This document shows, piece by piece, positions 1 through 8,119 of a stretch of DNA of 64,000 bases (positions are counted from its first letter, which is position 1; the number at the start of each line of letters is the position of its first letter). Both the position numbers and the translations under genes were made by a program. This DNA comes from Mucilaginibacter gossypii. GTDB lineage: Bacteria; Bacteroidota; Bacteroidia; Sphingobacteriales; Sphingobacteriaceae. The stretch is taken from contig NZ_FNCG01000008.1 in NCBI RefSeq assembly GCF_900100945.1, forward strand, positions 1 to 64,000, written 5' to 3'. Below the pieces are notes generated by a model, which worked only from the letters and a program-made list of their open reading frames with translations, made no database searches and had not been told where the DNA came from.

Positions 1-2
1 AG

Positions 3-275
3 CAAAATTTCCCGCTTAAATACTTCCTGGGGGATAATGAGAATGCAATCAAAATACAGATATGGTGCGCTTTTATTGCCGATCTTCTAATCAAAATTGT
101 CCAGGTACAACTCAAAAGACAATGGTCTTTCTCTAATCTGAGTTCTATTATAAGACTCCATCTGATGAGTTATATCCACCTATTTAACTTTCTGAACGAT
201 CCGGAGAAACTGTCCGTCATGTCAACAAATCACTCACGGCAACTAAAATTGGGGGGGCTTGGACATCCGCTTTAA
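3..275 (+). CDS. IS4-family transposase, C-terminal fragment (cut by window start)
   Basis: An open frame runs from the window edge to a TAA at 273-275 and gives 90 residues. It begins QNFPLKYFLGDNENAIKIQ and continues with an alpha-helical, basic tail. I recognise this as the C-terminal end of the Bacteroidota IS4-type DDE transposases, in which the FLGDNENAIKIQIWCA stretch is strongly conserved. The DDE catalytic residues would lie upstream, outside the window, so whether the copy is intact cannot be judged here. The element should end shortly after the stop; the stretch near 331-349 is a candidate terminal repeat, but the other end is not available for comparison. Confidence 0.8.
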   Translation, partial: QNFPLKYFLGDNENAIKIQIWCAFIADLLIKIVQVQLKRQWSFSNLSSIIRLHLMSYIHLFNFLNDPEKLSVMSTNHSRQLKLGGLGHPL

Positions 276-655
276 AACCTAAATCCTTCTTTTTATATCA
301 TAATGCAGTCTTTTTATAACAATAACAAACTTTACCGGACAACAGTGAATTTATTTCGGCACCCCATAGGACAGATGGCCGTTTTGCTTAGCATGGCCGC
401 TTAGCGAGTGGGGTGCTGAAACAAGTTCAGCATGACCTTGTTTTTTATTATGTCATGGGCGGCCTATCGAAGCATGTCGGGTAGGGCTCTGCGCGCGACC
501 CTTCGATTGGCTGCATGACATGTTGTAGAATCCAGACTTACGAAGTTTTCAAAACTTCGTAAGTCTTCCCCGGATTTGTCATTTGCCTAAACTATAAAAG
601 GAAATGAAAATACGCTGCGTACAAAATCAAATTCCGCCAATCCAAGAAAAACCGT
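276..655. other. Intergenic region with palindromes, no gene seen
   Basis: This holds the presumed right end of the IS4 element, an inverted repeat with arms at 359-366 and 409-416 (GCACCCCA / TGGGGTGC), and the 33-bp palindrome at 534-566. No convincing open frame was found. It lies downstream of minus-strand hisS, so the palindromes may serve as its 3' end. Confidence 0.5.
534..566. repeat. 33-bp perfect palindrome downstream of hisS
   Basis: Arms AGACTTACGAAGTTTT (534-549) and its exact complement (551-566) flank a single central base at 550. As RNA the central bases could not all pair, but 14-15 pairs would form. It sits about 90 bp past the hisS stop in the direction of hisS transcription and could terminate that transcript, though there is no T-tract on the minus strand. 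It may also be a dispersed palindrome. Confidence 0.7.
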
Positions 656-2032
656 TTAATCCCGGTTCAGTTTTGCTGCAATCTCATCCGCCGTCAATTT
701 TTCCTGAACCCCGCTTGCCATGTCTTTAAATGTCAATAACCCGGTTTGCATTTCATCACCGCCGATAACTACCACATAAGGGATGTTTTTGTTGTTAGCG
801 TACTCCATCTGCTTTTTGATTTTCGCACCTGCGGGATAGAGTTCGGTGTTGATATTATGGCGACGGAGCCGCTGTAATAGAGGTAAGCTATAAAGTTCGC
901 CTTCTTTATCGAAATTGCATATAAGTACCTGCGTGGTTTGATTGCTGCCGGCCGGGAAAAGGTTTAGCTCTTCCAGTACGTCATAGATCCTGTCGGCCCC
1001 AAAGGAGATCCCTGCGCCGGTAAGGCCTTTTAAGCCAAACATGCCGGTAAGGTCGTCATAACGTCCGCCGCCGCCGATACTGCCCATATTTACTTCGTTG
1101 GTTTTCACCTCGAAGATGGCGCCGGTATAATAGTTTAAGCCGCGCGCAAGGGTAATATCCAATTCAAGCTTAGCGGTTTGAAGCGGGCAACGTTCTATAT
1201 AGCCGAAAACGGTTTCTATTTCGTCGCAGCCTTTTAAGCCGATCTCTGATTGGGCTAATGCTTCACGAAGGCTTGCCAGCTTTTCGGTGTTGTTGCCTTC
1301 CAACAGGATAACAGGTTTTAGTTTGTCGATATCGGCATCGGTAAAACCTTTTTCAAGCAGTTCTTTAATCACGCCATCAAGGCCGATTTTGTCAAGCTTA
1401 TCAATAGCTACAGTCAAATCAATGATGTTATCAGCTTTGTCTATAACTTGTGCAATTCCTGATAGTATTTTTCTATTGTTGATCTTTATGCTGAAATTTT
1501 TAAGGCCAAGTTTGGTTAAAGCTTCATCATAGATCATAATAAACTCGGCTTCGTTCAGTAGTGAATCAGAACCTACCACATCCGCATCGCATTGGTAAAA
1601 CTCACGGTAACGGCCACGTTGGGGCCTGTCGGCACGCCAAACCGGCTGCACCTGGAAACGTTTGAACGGAAAAGTGATCTCGTTTTGGTGTTGAACTACG
1701 TAACGGGCAAAAGGCACGGTTAGGTCGTAGCGTAGGGCTTTTTCGGAGATAGCAGGCGCAACAGAATTAGAATTGCGTTCAATAAGTTTTTGTTCGTCAA
1801 CCTTGGCCAGATAATCACCGCTGTTAAGTACTTTAAATATCAGCTTATCCCCTTCTTCGCCATATTTCCCCATTAAGGTTGATGAGTTTTCCATGGTGGG
1901 TGTTTCTATCTGCTGATAGCCATATTTGCGGAAAACGGATTTAATGGTGTCGAAAATATAATTGCGTTTCACCATTTCGGCGGGTGAAAAATCGCGGGTG
2001 CCTTTGGGTACTGATGGTTTAATGGATGCCAT
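656..2032 (-). CDS. hisS: Histidyl-tRNA synthetase
   Basis: Charges tRNA-His with histidine in the cytoplasm (class II aminoacyl-tRNA synthetase). The product starts [15 protein letters not shown], the usual class II HisRS N-terminus. Motif 2 is seen as [18 protein letters not shown] near residue 135, and the HisRS signature [14 protein letters not shown] is present. A C-terminal anticodon-binding domain follows (about residues 365-455). Length (458 aa) fits the family. A longer frame to 2047 would need a TTG start; I chose the ATG at 2032 because the protein homology begins there and a TACATTTG box lies just upstream at 2037-2044. It is monocistronic in this window. Confidence 0.96.
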   Translation of the reverse strand: MASIKPSVPKGTRDFSPAEMVKRNYIFDTIKSVFRKYGYQQIETPTMENSSTLMGKYGEEGDKLIFKVLNSGDYLAKVDEQKLIERNSNSVAPAISEKALRYDLTVPFARYVVQHQNEITFPFKRFQVQPVWRADRPQRGRYREFYQCDADVVGSDSLLNEAEFIMIYDEALTKLGLKNFSIKINNRKILSGIAQVIDKADNIIDLTVAIDKLDKIGLDGVIKELLEKGFTDADIDKLKPVILLEGNNTEKLASLREALAQSEIGLKGCDEIETVFGYIERCPLQTAKLELDITLARGLNYYTGAIFEVKTNEVNMGSIGGGGRYDDLTGMFGLKGLTGAGISFGADRIYDVLEELNLFPAGSNQTTQVLICNFDKEGELYSLPLLQRLRRHNINTELYPAGAKIKKQMEYANNKNIPYVVVIGGDEMQTGLLTFKDMASGVQEKLTADEIAAKLNRD

Positions 2033-2036
2033 GCGG

Positions 2037-2044
2037 CAAATGTA
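2037..2044 (-). promoter_or_regulatory. Bacteroidota -7 promoter box of hisS
   Basis: On the minus strand TACATTTG matches TAnnTTTG and ends only 4 bases before the hisS ATG. If used, transcription would begin at or next to the start codon, giving a leaderless or nearly leaderless mRNA. No clear TTG -33 element was found at the usual spacing. Confidence 0.5.
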
Positions 2045-2128
2045 CAAAAAAGAGGGCTATGCGATGGATTGTCGTGTCGGTTACTAAGCATGCGGGCCAC
2101 AAGCCGGGAGGCTTGCGGCAGCGATTAA

Positions 2129-2168
2129 AAAAGAGAAGCGGTTTCGCCTGCGAAACCGCTTCTCTTTT
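2129..2168 (-). terminator. Rho-independent terminator, 18-bp stem
   Basis: Arms at 2129-2146 and 2151-2168 are perfectly complementary (AAAAGAGAAGCGGTTTCG and complement) with a 4-base loop. The A-run on one side and T-run on the other make it usable on both strands. It lies 136 bp downstream of the minus-strand gene ending at 2304 and probably ends that transcript before it reaches hisS. Confidence 0.8.
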
Positions 2169-2182
2169 CCCCCTTTGCTAAC

Positions 2183-2276
2183 GCCCGGCTCTTGCCGGGT
2201 GTTGACTATCAAACGGCCTCTGGCCGCCGAAGCCCCGTTATACAGGCCAGAGGCCTGGAAATAGTTGCCACCCGGC
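2183..2276. repeat. Nested REP-like inverted repeat
   Basis: Outer arms GCCGGGTG (2194-2201) and CACCCGGC (2269-2276) enclose inner perfect arms GGCCTCTGGCC (2215-2225) and GGCCAGAGGCC (2245-2255). CCCGGC at 2184-2189 can also pair locally with GCCGGG at 2194-2199. GC-rich, nested and intergenic, it resembles a REP-type element; number of genomic copies unknown. Confidence 0.6.
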
Positions 2277-2303
2277 TGGAGCCGAGCGCCTGCGTAGTTT
2301 TTT

Positions 2304-3353
2304 TTACTTATGTGTATGAAAACTCAGGCTTGTTGCAAAGCCAATGGTAACATACCCATAGCTATCTTCAAAAAACTGGTTGTAATCATCCTGTCCACGG
2401 TAGCCACCGCCAACCATAAGGGCAGCATCAGGCATAAAGGGAAACTGGTAATAGTATTTCAGGCTCACGTTTAAGCGTTTCTTGAAATCAAAGGTTGAGT
2501 AATTATCGTACTTATCGACAATATAGGTAAAGTCGAACCGGATGCGCTGCCAGTTTTGGTATACTTTTTTGTTCTTATCAATAGGGTCGGTATAGGCTTT
2601 GGCGAAGTTGTACATACGACTACCATTAATGCGGATAAAGCCATAATGATCTTTCAAGCCTTCGGACAGGCCAAGGTTGAATAAACCGGCGTGGACCTCT
2701 AAACCCAGGTTATCATAACGGTTGATGATCAGGTCTTTTTTATCGAAGCGTTTACCGCTGTAATAAGTTAAAGTATAAAAGTTGGTGGTGAACTTGCCGC
2801 TATCCCGGTTAAAGCTGCCGTCGGGATTAAGTGATGGTCCGCGTACGCCGTTGGAATGATGCGAGTAACCGAACGAAAAGAACTTTGGATTGTAAGTGTC
2901 CTCGTTCACCCTGAAATACACCGTACCGCCCGGCATAAAGCTTGGCGATTTTACCGGTGCCCCGTGTGAGGCCAGCAGGCGGATCTTCACCCGTGGGGTA
3001 AACACAAAAAAGAAACGCGACTTTGGCGTGCTGAATAAAACGAAGTTCGGCGCCAGGTCGGCAGTGAGCTGGGTTTTTATTTTGTTAAAGTAATCGTTTC
3101 CTCCTTCGGATACACGCAGGTTTTGCTCGTAAATGTAATCAAATGCCCGGTTAATCAGCCGCTTTTTCATCAGTGCGCTGTCGGCCAGTGTATCTGCCGG
3201 GGTAGCTGTGCGGGTATTCGCAGCCGCTGTTAAATTGTCAACAGTAATAAAAAGGAGCAGTAAGCAAATCGCTTTTAATGCAAATGTTAAACTAAAACGC
3301 CGCGTTAAACCAGATTTCTTGAAACCTGGTTTTATAAAATAAAAAGTGATCAA
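2304..3353 (-). CDS. PldA-like outer-membrane phospholipase A family protein (putative)
   Basis: The product (349 aa) has an N-terminal hydrophobic export signal (about residues 20-45) and a body of alternating aromatic and polar strands typical of an outer-membrane beta-barrel. The key clue is SFGYSHHSNGVRGPS near residue 163: HxSNG is the active-site signature of outer-membrane phospholipase A, where the His and Ser are catalytic. The C-terminus is strand-like (YVTIGFATSLSFH), as in barrels. The first codon is TTG at 3353; no ATG precedes the signal sequence in frame, so TTG is likely the start. It stands alone, with a terminator downstream. A role in phospholipid hydrolysis in the outer membrane is inferred from the motif; a barrel of other function is possible. 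Confidence 0.6.
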   Translation of the reverse strand: MITFYFIKPGFKKSGLTRRFSLTFALKAICLLLLFITVDNLTAAANTRTATPADTLADSALMKKRLINRAFDYIYEQNLRVSEGGNDYFNKIKTQLTADLAPNFVLFSTPKSRFFFVFTPRVKIRLLASHGAPVKSPSFMPGGTVYFRVNEDTYNPKFFSFGYSHHSNGVRGPSLNPDGSFNRDSGKFTTNFYTLTYYSGKRFDKKDLIINRYDNLGLEVHAGLFNLGLSEGLKDHYGFIRINGSRMYNFAKAYTDPIDKNKKVYQNWQRIRFDFTYIVDKYDNYSTFDFKKRLNVSLKYYYQFPFMPDAALMVGGGYRGQDDYNQFFEDSYGYVTIGFATSLSFHTHK

Positions 3354-4314
3354 TGTAGTAAGTGTTAAGTACCGATAATGCTTGGGTTATAGTTATTTAT
3401 GATTAATCTTATGTGTTAAAATACGGTTAACCACAATGGCGCAATATTACTTATTATAAGTTTTTGTACACCGGGGGATATGTCAGGACTAAGTAAATGT
3501 ATCCCTAAACACTTTCTTATGACATTGGCCAGAAATTATGAACGTTTGTTGGCTGTTTGTCAATCGGCCCGGCGCCGACGCCGGTATAGTGTTTGCTAAA
3601 GCCCGGGCTTATTTTGCCCCCTGGGCAAAACAACACCTTTCCATCCAGCATTATGGTGGCAGGATTTTGTCAGCACTCCTTATTGTTCATTCTGCTTAAT
3701 CCAAAAAACTTTAAAATCCATTAAAAACAGCGAAAATAAATAGGGTTTTTCAGGCCCGCACATGAAATACCTTTGAAATACTCCTTTAGGTTTTACTAAT
3801 TGATAATCAATTGTTTAAAGTTGTTTCGCTTTGTTTTTTAGGTGGCTGATTACCAATGTGTTTCATAAAAAAGCCGTTCCGCTGTTTCTCTCCCAAAAAA
3901 TGGAACATTACTGTTTTTTAAAAAATACCGGCCGGCGGTTTTTCACTTTTTTGTGGGGAATCAAAAAATTGGGACACCTCATTTGTTACAATCAGGCGCC
4001 CGCTCGATGTTATCCATCTACTATAAAATGTCCATTGTAACCAAGCTTTTACCTCAGTTTTCGCAGGCTTATACTTTATTTTTGCGATAATCGTTTTAGC
4101 ATTAAAAAAAAGCCAATATATTTAGCCCAACCTAAAAAAATGTTCAGTTAATTTGCAATTAAAACGTTTTATCAACATACGCCCTTAAACAGTTTTATAC
4201 TTTTTAAGTCAGATACCTTGTACAAAGCAAAACAATGAAACCAACAGGAGCCGCCGCAACCAACCAACGCTATTTTAATGGCGGTTCTGATACTATAAAA
4301 ACAACTATAATTTT
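3354..4314. other. 961-bp AT-rich divergent intergenic region, no supported gene
   Basis: The region lies between a minus-strand barrel gene and the plus-strand 3-keto-sugar module. A 69-codon TTG-started frame at 3831-4040 and a 44-codon minus-strand frame at 3517-3651 have no recognisable features. A TATTTTTG box at 4077-4084 fits the -7 consensus and could drive the module with a long (about 225-base) leader. Nothing else is supported. Confidence 0.4.
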
Positions 4315-4977
4315 ATGAAAAAAATCATGCTTGGCCTGATGGCCATCCCGGCTTTTTGCCTGTCGGTATCGGCACAAACCAAACTGTTCGATGGGAAAAC
4401 CACCAATGGCTGGCACACCTACTTAAAAAAAGACGTTGTAGGCTGGAAGGTTGTTGATGGTGCTTTGCAACTCGATCCTCAGGCAGCAGAAGGTCATGGA
4501 GATCTGGTTACCGATGGCGAGTACGAAAACTACGAACTTACCTTAGAGTGGAACATTAGCAAAGAGGGTAACAGCGGTATTATTTTCGGGGTGCATGAAG
4601 ACCCTCAATTTGACGCAACTTACTTAACTGGCATGGAAATGCAGGTGCTTGATAATAAAGATGCCAGCGATAACAAAAAAGCCAACCACCTTGCGGGTTC
4701 ATTGTATGATATGATTGCCCCTTCAAAAGATGTATGCAAACCGGCCGGCGAATGGAACAAAGTGAAATTGCGCAAAAAAGATGGTCAGCTTACTTTCTGG
4801 CTTAATGGTACCCAAATTGTTGATGTAAAAATGGGCAGCGACGAATGGAACAAAGTATTAGCTGATAGCAAGTTTAAAAACTGGAAAGGTTTTGCCCAAT
4901 ATCCTAAAGGCCACATTGCTTTGCAGGATCACGGTCACCTGGTTAGCTACCGTAACATTAAATTGAAACAGCTTTAA
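4315..4977 (+). CDS. DUF1080 / 3-keto-disaccharide hydrolase domain protein
   Basis: A 220-aa secreted protein. An N-terminal signal peptide (about residues 1-20, ending SVSAQ) precedes a single jelly-roll domain starting TKLFDGKTTNGWHTY, the hallmark of the PF06439 family. Other family marks are NSGIIFGV, the MEMQVLDN stretch and the terminal LQDHGHLVSYRNIKLKQL. Members cleave 3-keto-glycosides formed by a partner dehydrogenase, in the periplasm or at the surface. The next two genes encode exactly such a dehydrogenase, so the three likely act together on a disaccharide or glycoside. A hairpin at 4986-5018 separates it from them and may lower read-through. The substrate cannot be told from sequence. 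Confidence 0.9.
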   Translation: MKKIMLGLMAIPAFCLSVSAQTKLFDGKTTNGWHTYLKKDVVGWKVVDGALQLDPQAAEGHGDLVTDGEYENYELTLEWNISKEGNSGIIFGVHEDPQFDATYLTGMEMQVLDNKDASDNKKANHLAGSLYDMIAPSKDVCKPAGEWNKVKLRKKDGQLTFWLNGTQIVDVKMGSDEWNKVLADSKFKNWKGFAQYPKGHIALQDHGHLVSYRNIKLKQL

Positions 4978-4985
4978 TATTTTTT

Positions 4986-5018
4986 ATGAACAGGGTACGG
5001 ATATAGTGCCCTGTTCAT
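4986..5018 (+). terminator. Hairpin between DUF1080 gene and GMC gene
   Basis: Arms ATGAACAGGGTAC (4986-4998) and GTGCCCTGTTCAT (5006-5018) pair over 13 bp with one G-U. The downstream tract is only weakly T-rich, so it may be a terminator, an attenuator or an mRNA-end stabiliser between the first and second genes of the 3-keto-sugar module. Confidence 0.6.
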
Positions 5019-5107
5019 ATCTTTATACCATAACTTAAATTGTGTTAACATGCTCCAGGCATGTATAATTTCTCTTCGTATAAGAAAGAAGGATACTTTG
5101 ATATAAT

Positions 5108-6844
5108 ATGAGCGATCTGCAAATTAAAAAATCATCAGCCACCTATGATGTGGTGATTGTTGGTTCGGGTGCCGGCGGGGGTATGGCCGGTTACGTATTG
5201 GCCAACGCCGGGATAAAAGTTTTAATGCTTGAGGCCGGTGCTTACTTTGACCCTGCTAAAGATTCACAACAGTTAAAATGGCCATGGGAGTCGCCGCGCC
5301 GCGGTGCCGGTACTACCCGTCCTTTCGGCGATTTCGACGCTGCCTATGGCGGTTGGGAAATCGACGGCGAACCTTACACAACAAAAGATAAAACAGAGTT
5401 TTTCTGGTTCCGCTCGCGGATGCTGGGTGGTCGTACCAATCACTGGGGCAGGATCTCATTAAGGATGGGCCCGCGTGATTTCCAGGCCAAAGACGGCCTT
5501 ACCGATGACTGGCCAATCACCTATGACGATGTAAAACCATACTATGATAAGGTTGACCGTATGATAGGTGTTTACGGTACTAAAGAAGGTTTGGAGAATG
5601 AGCCGGATGGTATCTTCCTGCCTCCGCCAAAACCGAGGCTTAATGAGCTTTATATAGTAAAAGGTGCTCAAAAAGCAGGTGTTAAAATTATTCCGGGCCG
5701 TGGTTCGGTATTAACAGAAGCTTTACCGGGCAATAAAGACCGTGGCGCATGTTTCTTCTGCGGGCAATGCGGTCGCAGTTGTAAAGTTTATGGTGATTTC
5801 TCGGCATCATCATGTTTGGTAATCCCGGCTATTAAAACCGGTAACTTAAAGGTGATCACCAACGCTATGGTGCGCGAGGTGATAACCAACGCCGAAGGCC
5901 TAGCTGTCGGTGTATCGTACGTTAATAAAGAAGATTTGCAGGAGTACCAGGTTAACGCCAAAACAGTTATCCTTGGTGCAAGCGCAGGCGAATCGGCCAG
6001 GATCTTGCTTAACTCAAAATCGGCCCAGCATCCGGGCGGTTTGGCTAACAGCAGCGGTGTTGTAGGGCATTATCTGCATGACTCAACCGGGTCAAGTGCC
6101 GGTGGTTTCCTTCCTGAATTAATGGACCGTAAGCGTTACAACGAAGACGGTGTTGGCAGTGTGCACATCTACTCGCCATGGTGGTTAGATAATAAAAAAC
6201 TGGATTTCCCTCGTGGTTATCACATCGAGTACGGTGGTGGCTTACATATGCCATCATACGGTTTTAGCGGTGGTATCCAAAACATGAACGGCGTTGTTCC
6301 GGGCCGCGATGGTAAAATGAAAGATGGTGGCGGCTATGGTGCATCATTAAAAGATGACTATCGTCGTTTTTATGGTACCCAGTTTGGTATGGCCGGTCGT
6401 GGTACTGCAATTGCCCGTTATGATAATTATTGCGAAATCGATCCTAACGTAGTTGATAAATACGGGATACCTGTATTGCGTTTCCATTACAAATGGGCAC
6501 CTGACGAAATTAAACAGGCTAAGCACATGCAGGAAACCTTCCAGGAAATTATGCACAACATGGGCGGTGCAATTTATGGTGGACCTCAAGGCCCTGAAAC
6601 CAACTATGGTTTGGAAGCTCCGGGTAAGATCATCCATGAAGTAGGTACTATCCGCATGGGTAACGATCCTAAAAAATCGGCCTTAAATAAATGGTGCCAG
6701 GCGCATGATTGTAAAAACCTGTTTGTGGTTGACGCTGCTCCATTTGTGCAGCAGGGTGATAAAAACGCCACATGGACAATCCTTGCGTTATCAATGCGTA
6801 CTGCAGAATATATTATTCAGGAAAGAAAAAAATTAAACGTTTAA
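5108..6844 (+). CDS. GMC-family FAD sugar dehydrogenase with Cys cluster motif
   Basis: A 578-aa flavoprotein of the glucose-methanol-choline family. The FAD Rossmann motif is VVIVGSGAGGG at residues 15-25. The C-terminal GMC_oxred_C part ends with GDKNATWTILALSMRTAEYI. The active-site His is probably in the HEVGTIRMG region. Residues 215-225 read CFFCGQCGRSC, a C-x2-C-x2-C-x3-C pattern that suggests an iron-sulfur cluster. Known FAD-glucose dehydrogenase alpha subunits carry a 3Fe-4S cluster in the same part of the protein and pair with a small Tat subunit, as here. It has no signal peptide of its own, consistent with export as a hitch-hiker on the next gene product. It probably oxidises the C3 hydroxyl of a sugar for the upstream DUF1080 enzyme; that substrate assignment is inferred. 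Confidence 0.88.
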   Translation: MSDLQIKKSSATYDVVIVGSGAGGGMAGYVLANAGIKVLMLEAGAYFDPAKDSQQLKWPWESPRRGAGTTRPFGDFDAAYGGWEIDGEPYTTKDKTEFFWFRSRMLGGRTNHWGRISLRMGPRDFQAKDGLTDDWPITYDDVKPYYDKVDRMIGVYGTKEGLENEPDGIFLPPPKPRLNELYIVKGAQKAGVKIIPGRGSVLTEALPGNKDRGACFFCGQCGRSCKVYGDFSASSCLVIPAIKTGNLKVITNAMVREVITNAEGLAVGVSYVNKEDLQEYQVNAKTVILGASAGESARILLNSKSAQHPGGLANSSGVVGHYLHDSTGSSAGGFLPELMDRKRYNEDGVGSVHIYSPWWLDNKKLDFPRGYHIEYGGGLHMPSYGFSGGIQNMNGVVPGRDGKMKDGGGYGASLKDDYRRFYGTQFGMAGRGTAIARYDNYCEIDPNVVDKYGIPVLRFHYKWAPDEIKQAKHMQETFQEIMHNMGGAIYGGPQGPETNYGLEAPGKIIHEVGTIRMGNDPKKSALNKWCQAHDCKNLFVVDAAPFVQQGDKNATWTILALSMRTAEYIIQERKKLNV

Positions 6845-6864
6845 CAAGCTAACATAACAATTTT

Positions 6865-7512
6865 ATGAACAGACGTGACTCCCTCAAAGCCCTGGGCTTA
6901 GGAACACTTTCGGCAGGATTATTACTGGAGGCCTGTAAAACCGATACTAAAAAAGGCGCAGAAGAATCAACCACCGCAGCAGCCGGTGACGAAGTAGGTC
7001 GCCAGCCGTTTGAGGTTGAGCGGGATAAAAAACTGCATGCCGACAAGTTTTTCACCACAGCAGAGATGGCAACCATCACTGTGCTTGCCGACATCATTAT
7101 CCCTAAGGATGATAAATCGGGCAGTGCTTCTGATGCCAAGGTGCCTGATTTCATCGAGTTTATTGTAAAAGATATGCCGGATCATCAAACCCCGATGCGT
7201 GGTGGTTTACGTTGGTTGGATTTACAATGCCTTAACCGTTTCGGTAAACCATTTACCGATTGCACAAAAGATCAACAGATTCAATTGATTGACATGATCG
7301 CTTACCCCGCTAAAGCTAAGCCAGAAATGGCACAGGGTGTGGCTTTCTTCAACCGCATGCGTGATCTTACAGCATCAGGCTTTTTCACCAGCGAAATCGG
7401 GGTGAAAGATATTGGCTACGCAGGTAACCAACCCGGCAAGTGGACAGGTGTACCTGATGATATCCTGAAGCATTACGGTATGGAAAATGTGAAGGCTTCG
7501 GCTTCGATGTAA
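6865..7512 (+). CDS. Gluconate 2-dehydrogenase subunit 3 family protein (Tat-exported small subunit)
   Basis: A 215-aa partner subunit. The N-terminus MNRRDSLKALGLGTLSAG has the twin-arginine signature, followed by a lipobox-like LLEAC, so it is probably a Tat-exported lipoprotein. The body (TTAEMATITVLADIIIPKDD, residues 55-75) matches the gamma subunits of FAD-dependent sugar dehydrogenases. It starts 20 bases after the GMC gene, so the two are co-transcribed. It likely carries the folded GMC protein across the inner membrane and anchors it. No cytochrome c subunit is encoded next to it, so the electron acceptor must be encoded elsewhere. Confidence 0.88.
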   Translation: MNRRDSLKALGLGTLSAGLLLEACKTDTKKGAEESTTAAAGDEVGRQPFEVERDKKLHADKFFTTAEMATITVLADIIIPKDDKSGSASDAKVPDFIEFIVKDMPDHQTPMRGGLRWLDLQCLNRFGKPFTDCTKDQQIQLIDMIAYPAKAKPEMAQGVAFFNRMRDLTASGFFTSEIGVKDIGYAGNQPGKWTGVPDDILKHYGMENVKASASM

Positions 7513-8119
7513 GAAAAAACATGTCATAGATGAGGGACGACGAAGCAATCTAGTAGCTATTCGGTGCGGATCTGTTTCCGTGCGGCTGCCATGCTGCGCT
7601 CAAAATGACATGGAGGTTATTCTTGCGCCCGTTTGCAACGAATGCTTAACTTGGGTTTGCGTTTATGACGCAACTGGCGATACAATCGCCGAACCATATT
7701 AAGCGCCCGTTGCAAACGGGCGCAAGTTTTTTTTAAGATTACTTTTCAATTTAACTCCTACGGCTCCACGCCAAATGCGGATAAATTTACCGCCAGCTTC
7801 CCCCCTTTTGCTTCCTTATAATTGAAGTTTAAAGTGATGTAAAGGCTTGATTATTAACAATAACTACAGGCGTGGAAAACTGGTGTATTTTATCCGATGA
7901 TCCTTTAAAAACATTGCTGAATGTTATAAAGAGCCTTTTCGTGGATAATATAAGCCACTTTTTGGACAATTTGCTAAAGTTTTAGAATCATGGCTTAACC
8001 TATTTTTGTTGCATAGGCTTGGCGTATCCAGCACTGCTGATATGGTAATCTATGGTAATTGCTATTATTTGCACCACCGGTTTAACGGTGTATGAAAAGC
8101 GTTTAACATATCCCCAATT
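7513..8119. other. 607-bp intergenic region with structured repeat
   Basis: It holds the 105-bp three-way-junction inverted repeat (7622-7726) and, before it, short phrases (GACGAAGCAATCT, TCAAAATGACATGG) resembling dispersed Bacteroidota repeats. From about 7740 to 8119 it is AT-rich with no supported gene; promoter signals for the downstream dehydrogenase should lie here but none is clear. Confidence 0.5.
7622..7726. repeat. 105-bp inverted-repeat element with three-way-junction fold
   Basis: Perfect 19-bp arms (7622-7640 and 7708-7726, beginning CTTGCGCCCGTTTGC) enclose a second stem (7644-7649 with 7699-7704, continuing 7654-7657 with 7692-7695). That stem branches into two small hairpins: TGCGT/ACGCA (7658-7662, 7668-7672) and GGCGAT/ATCGCC (7676-7681, 7685-7690). 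The fold is far more ordered than a simple terminator. A T8 run follows the right arm (7727-7734), so it can also end transcription of the 3-keto-sugar operon. Confidence 0.75.

Noticed and set aside
3517-3651. 44-codon minus-strand frame in the gap before the 3-keto-sugar module
   Set aside because: Short, no ribosome site, no recognisable product; probably chance.
3831-4040. 69-codon plus-strand frame
   Set aside because: TTG start, no motif, biased composition from AT-rich DNA.
7622-7726. tRNA-like cloverleaf
   Set aside because: The fold has a 19-bp stem and two arms only, with no acceptor end, T-loop or anticodon loop features.
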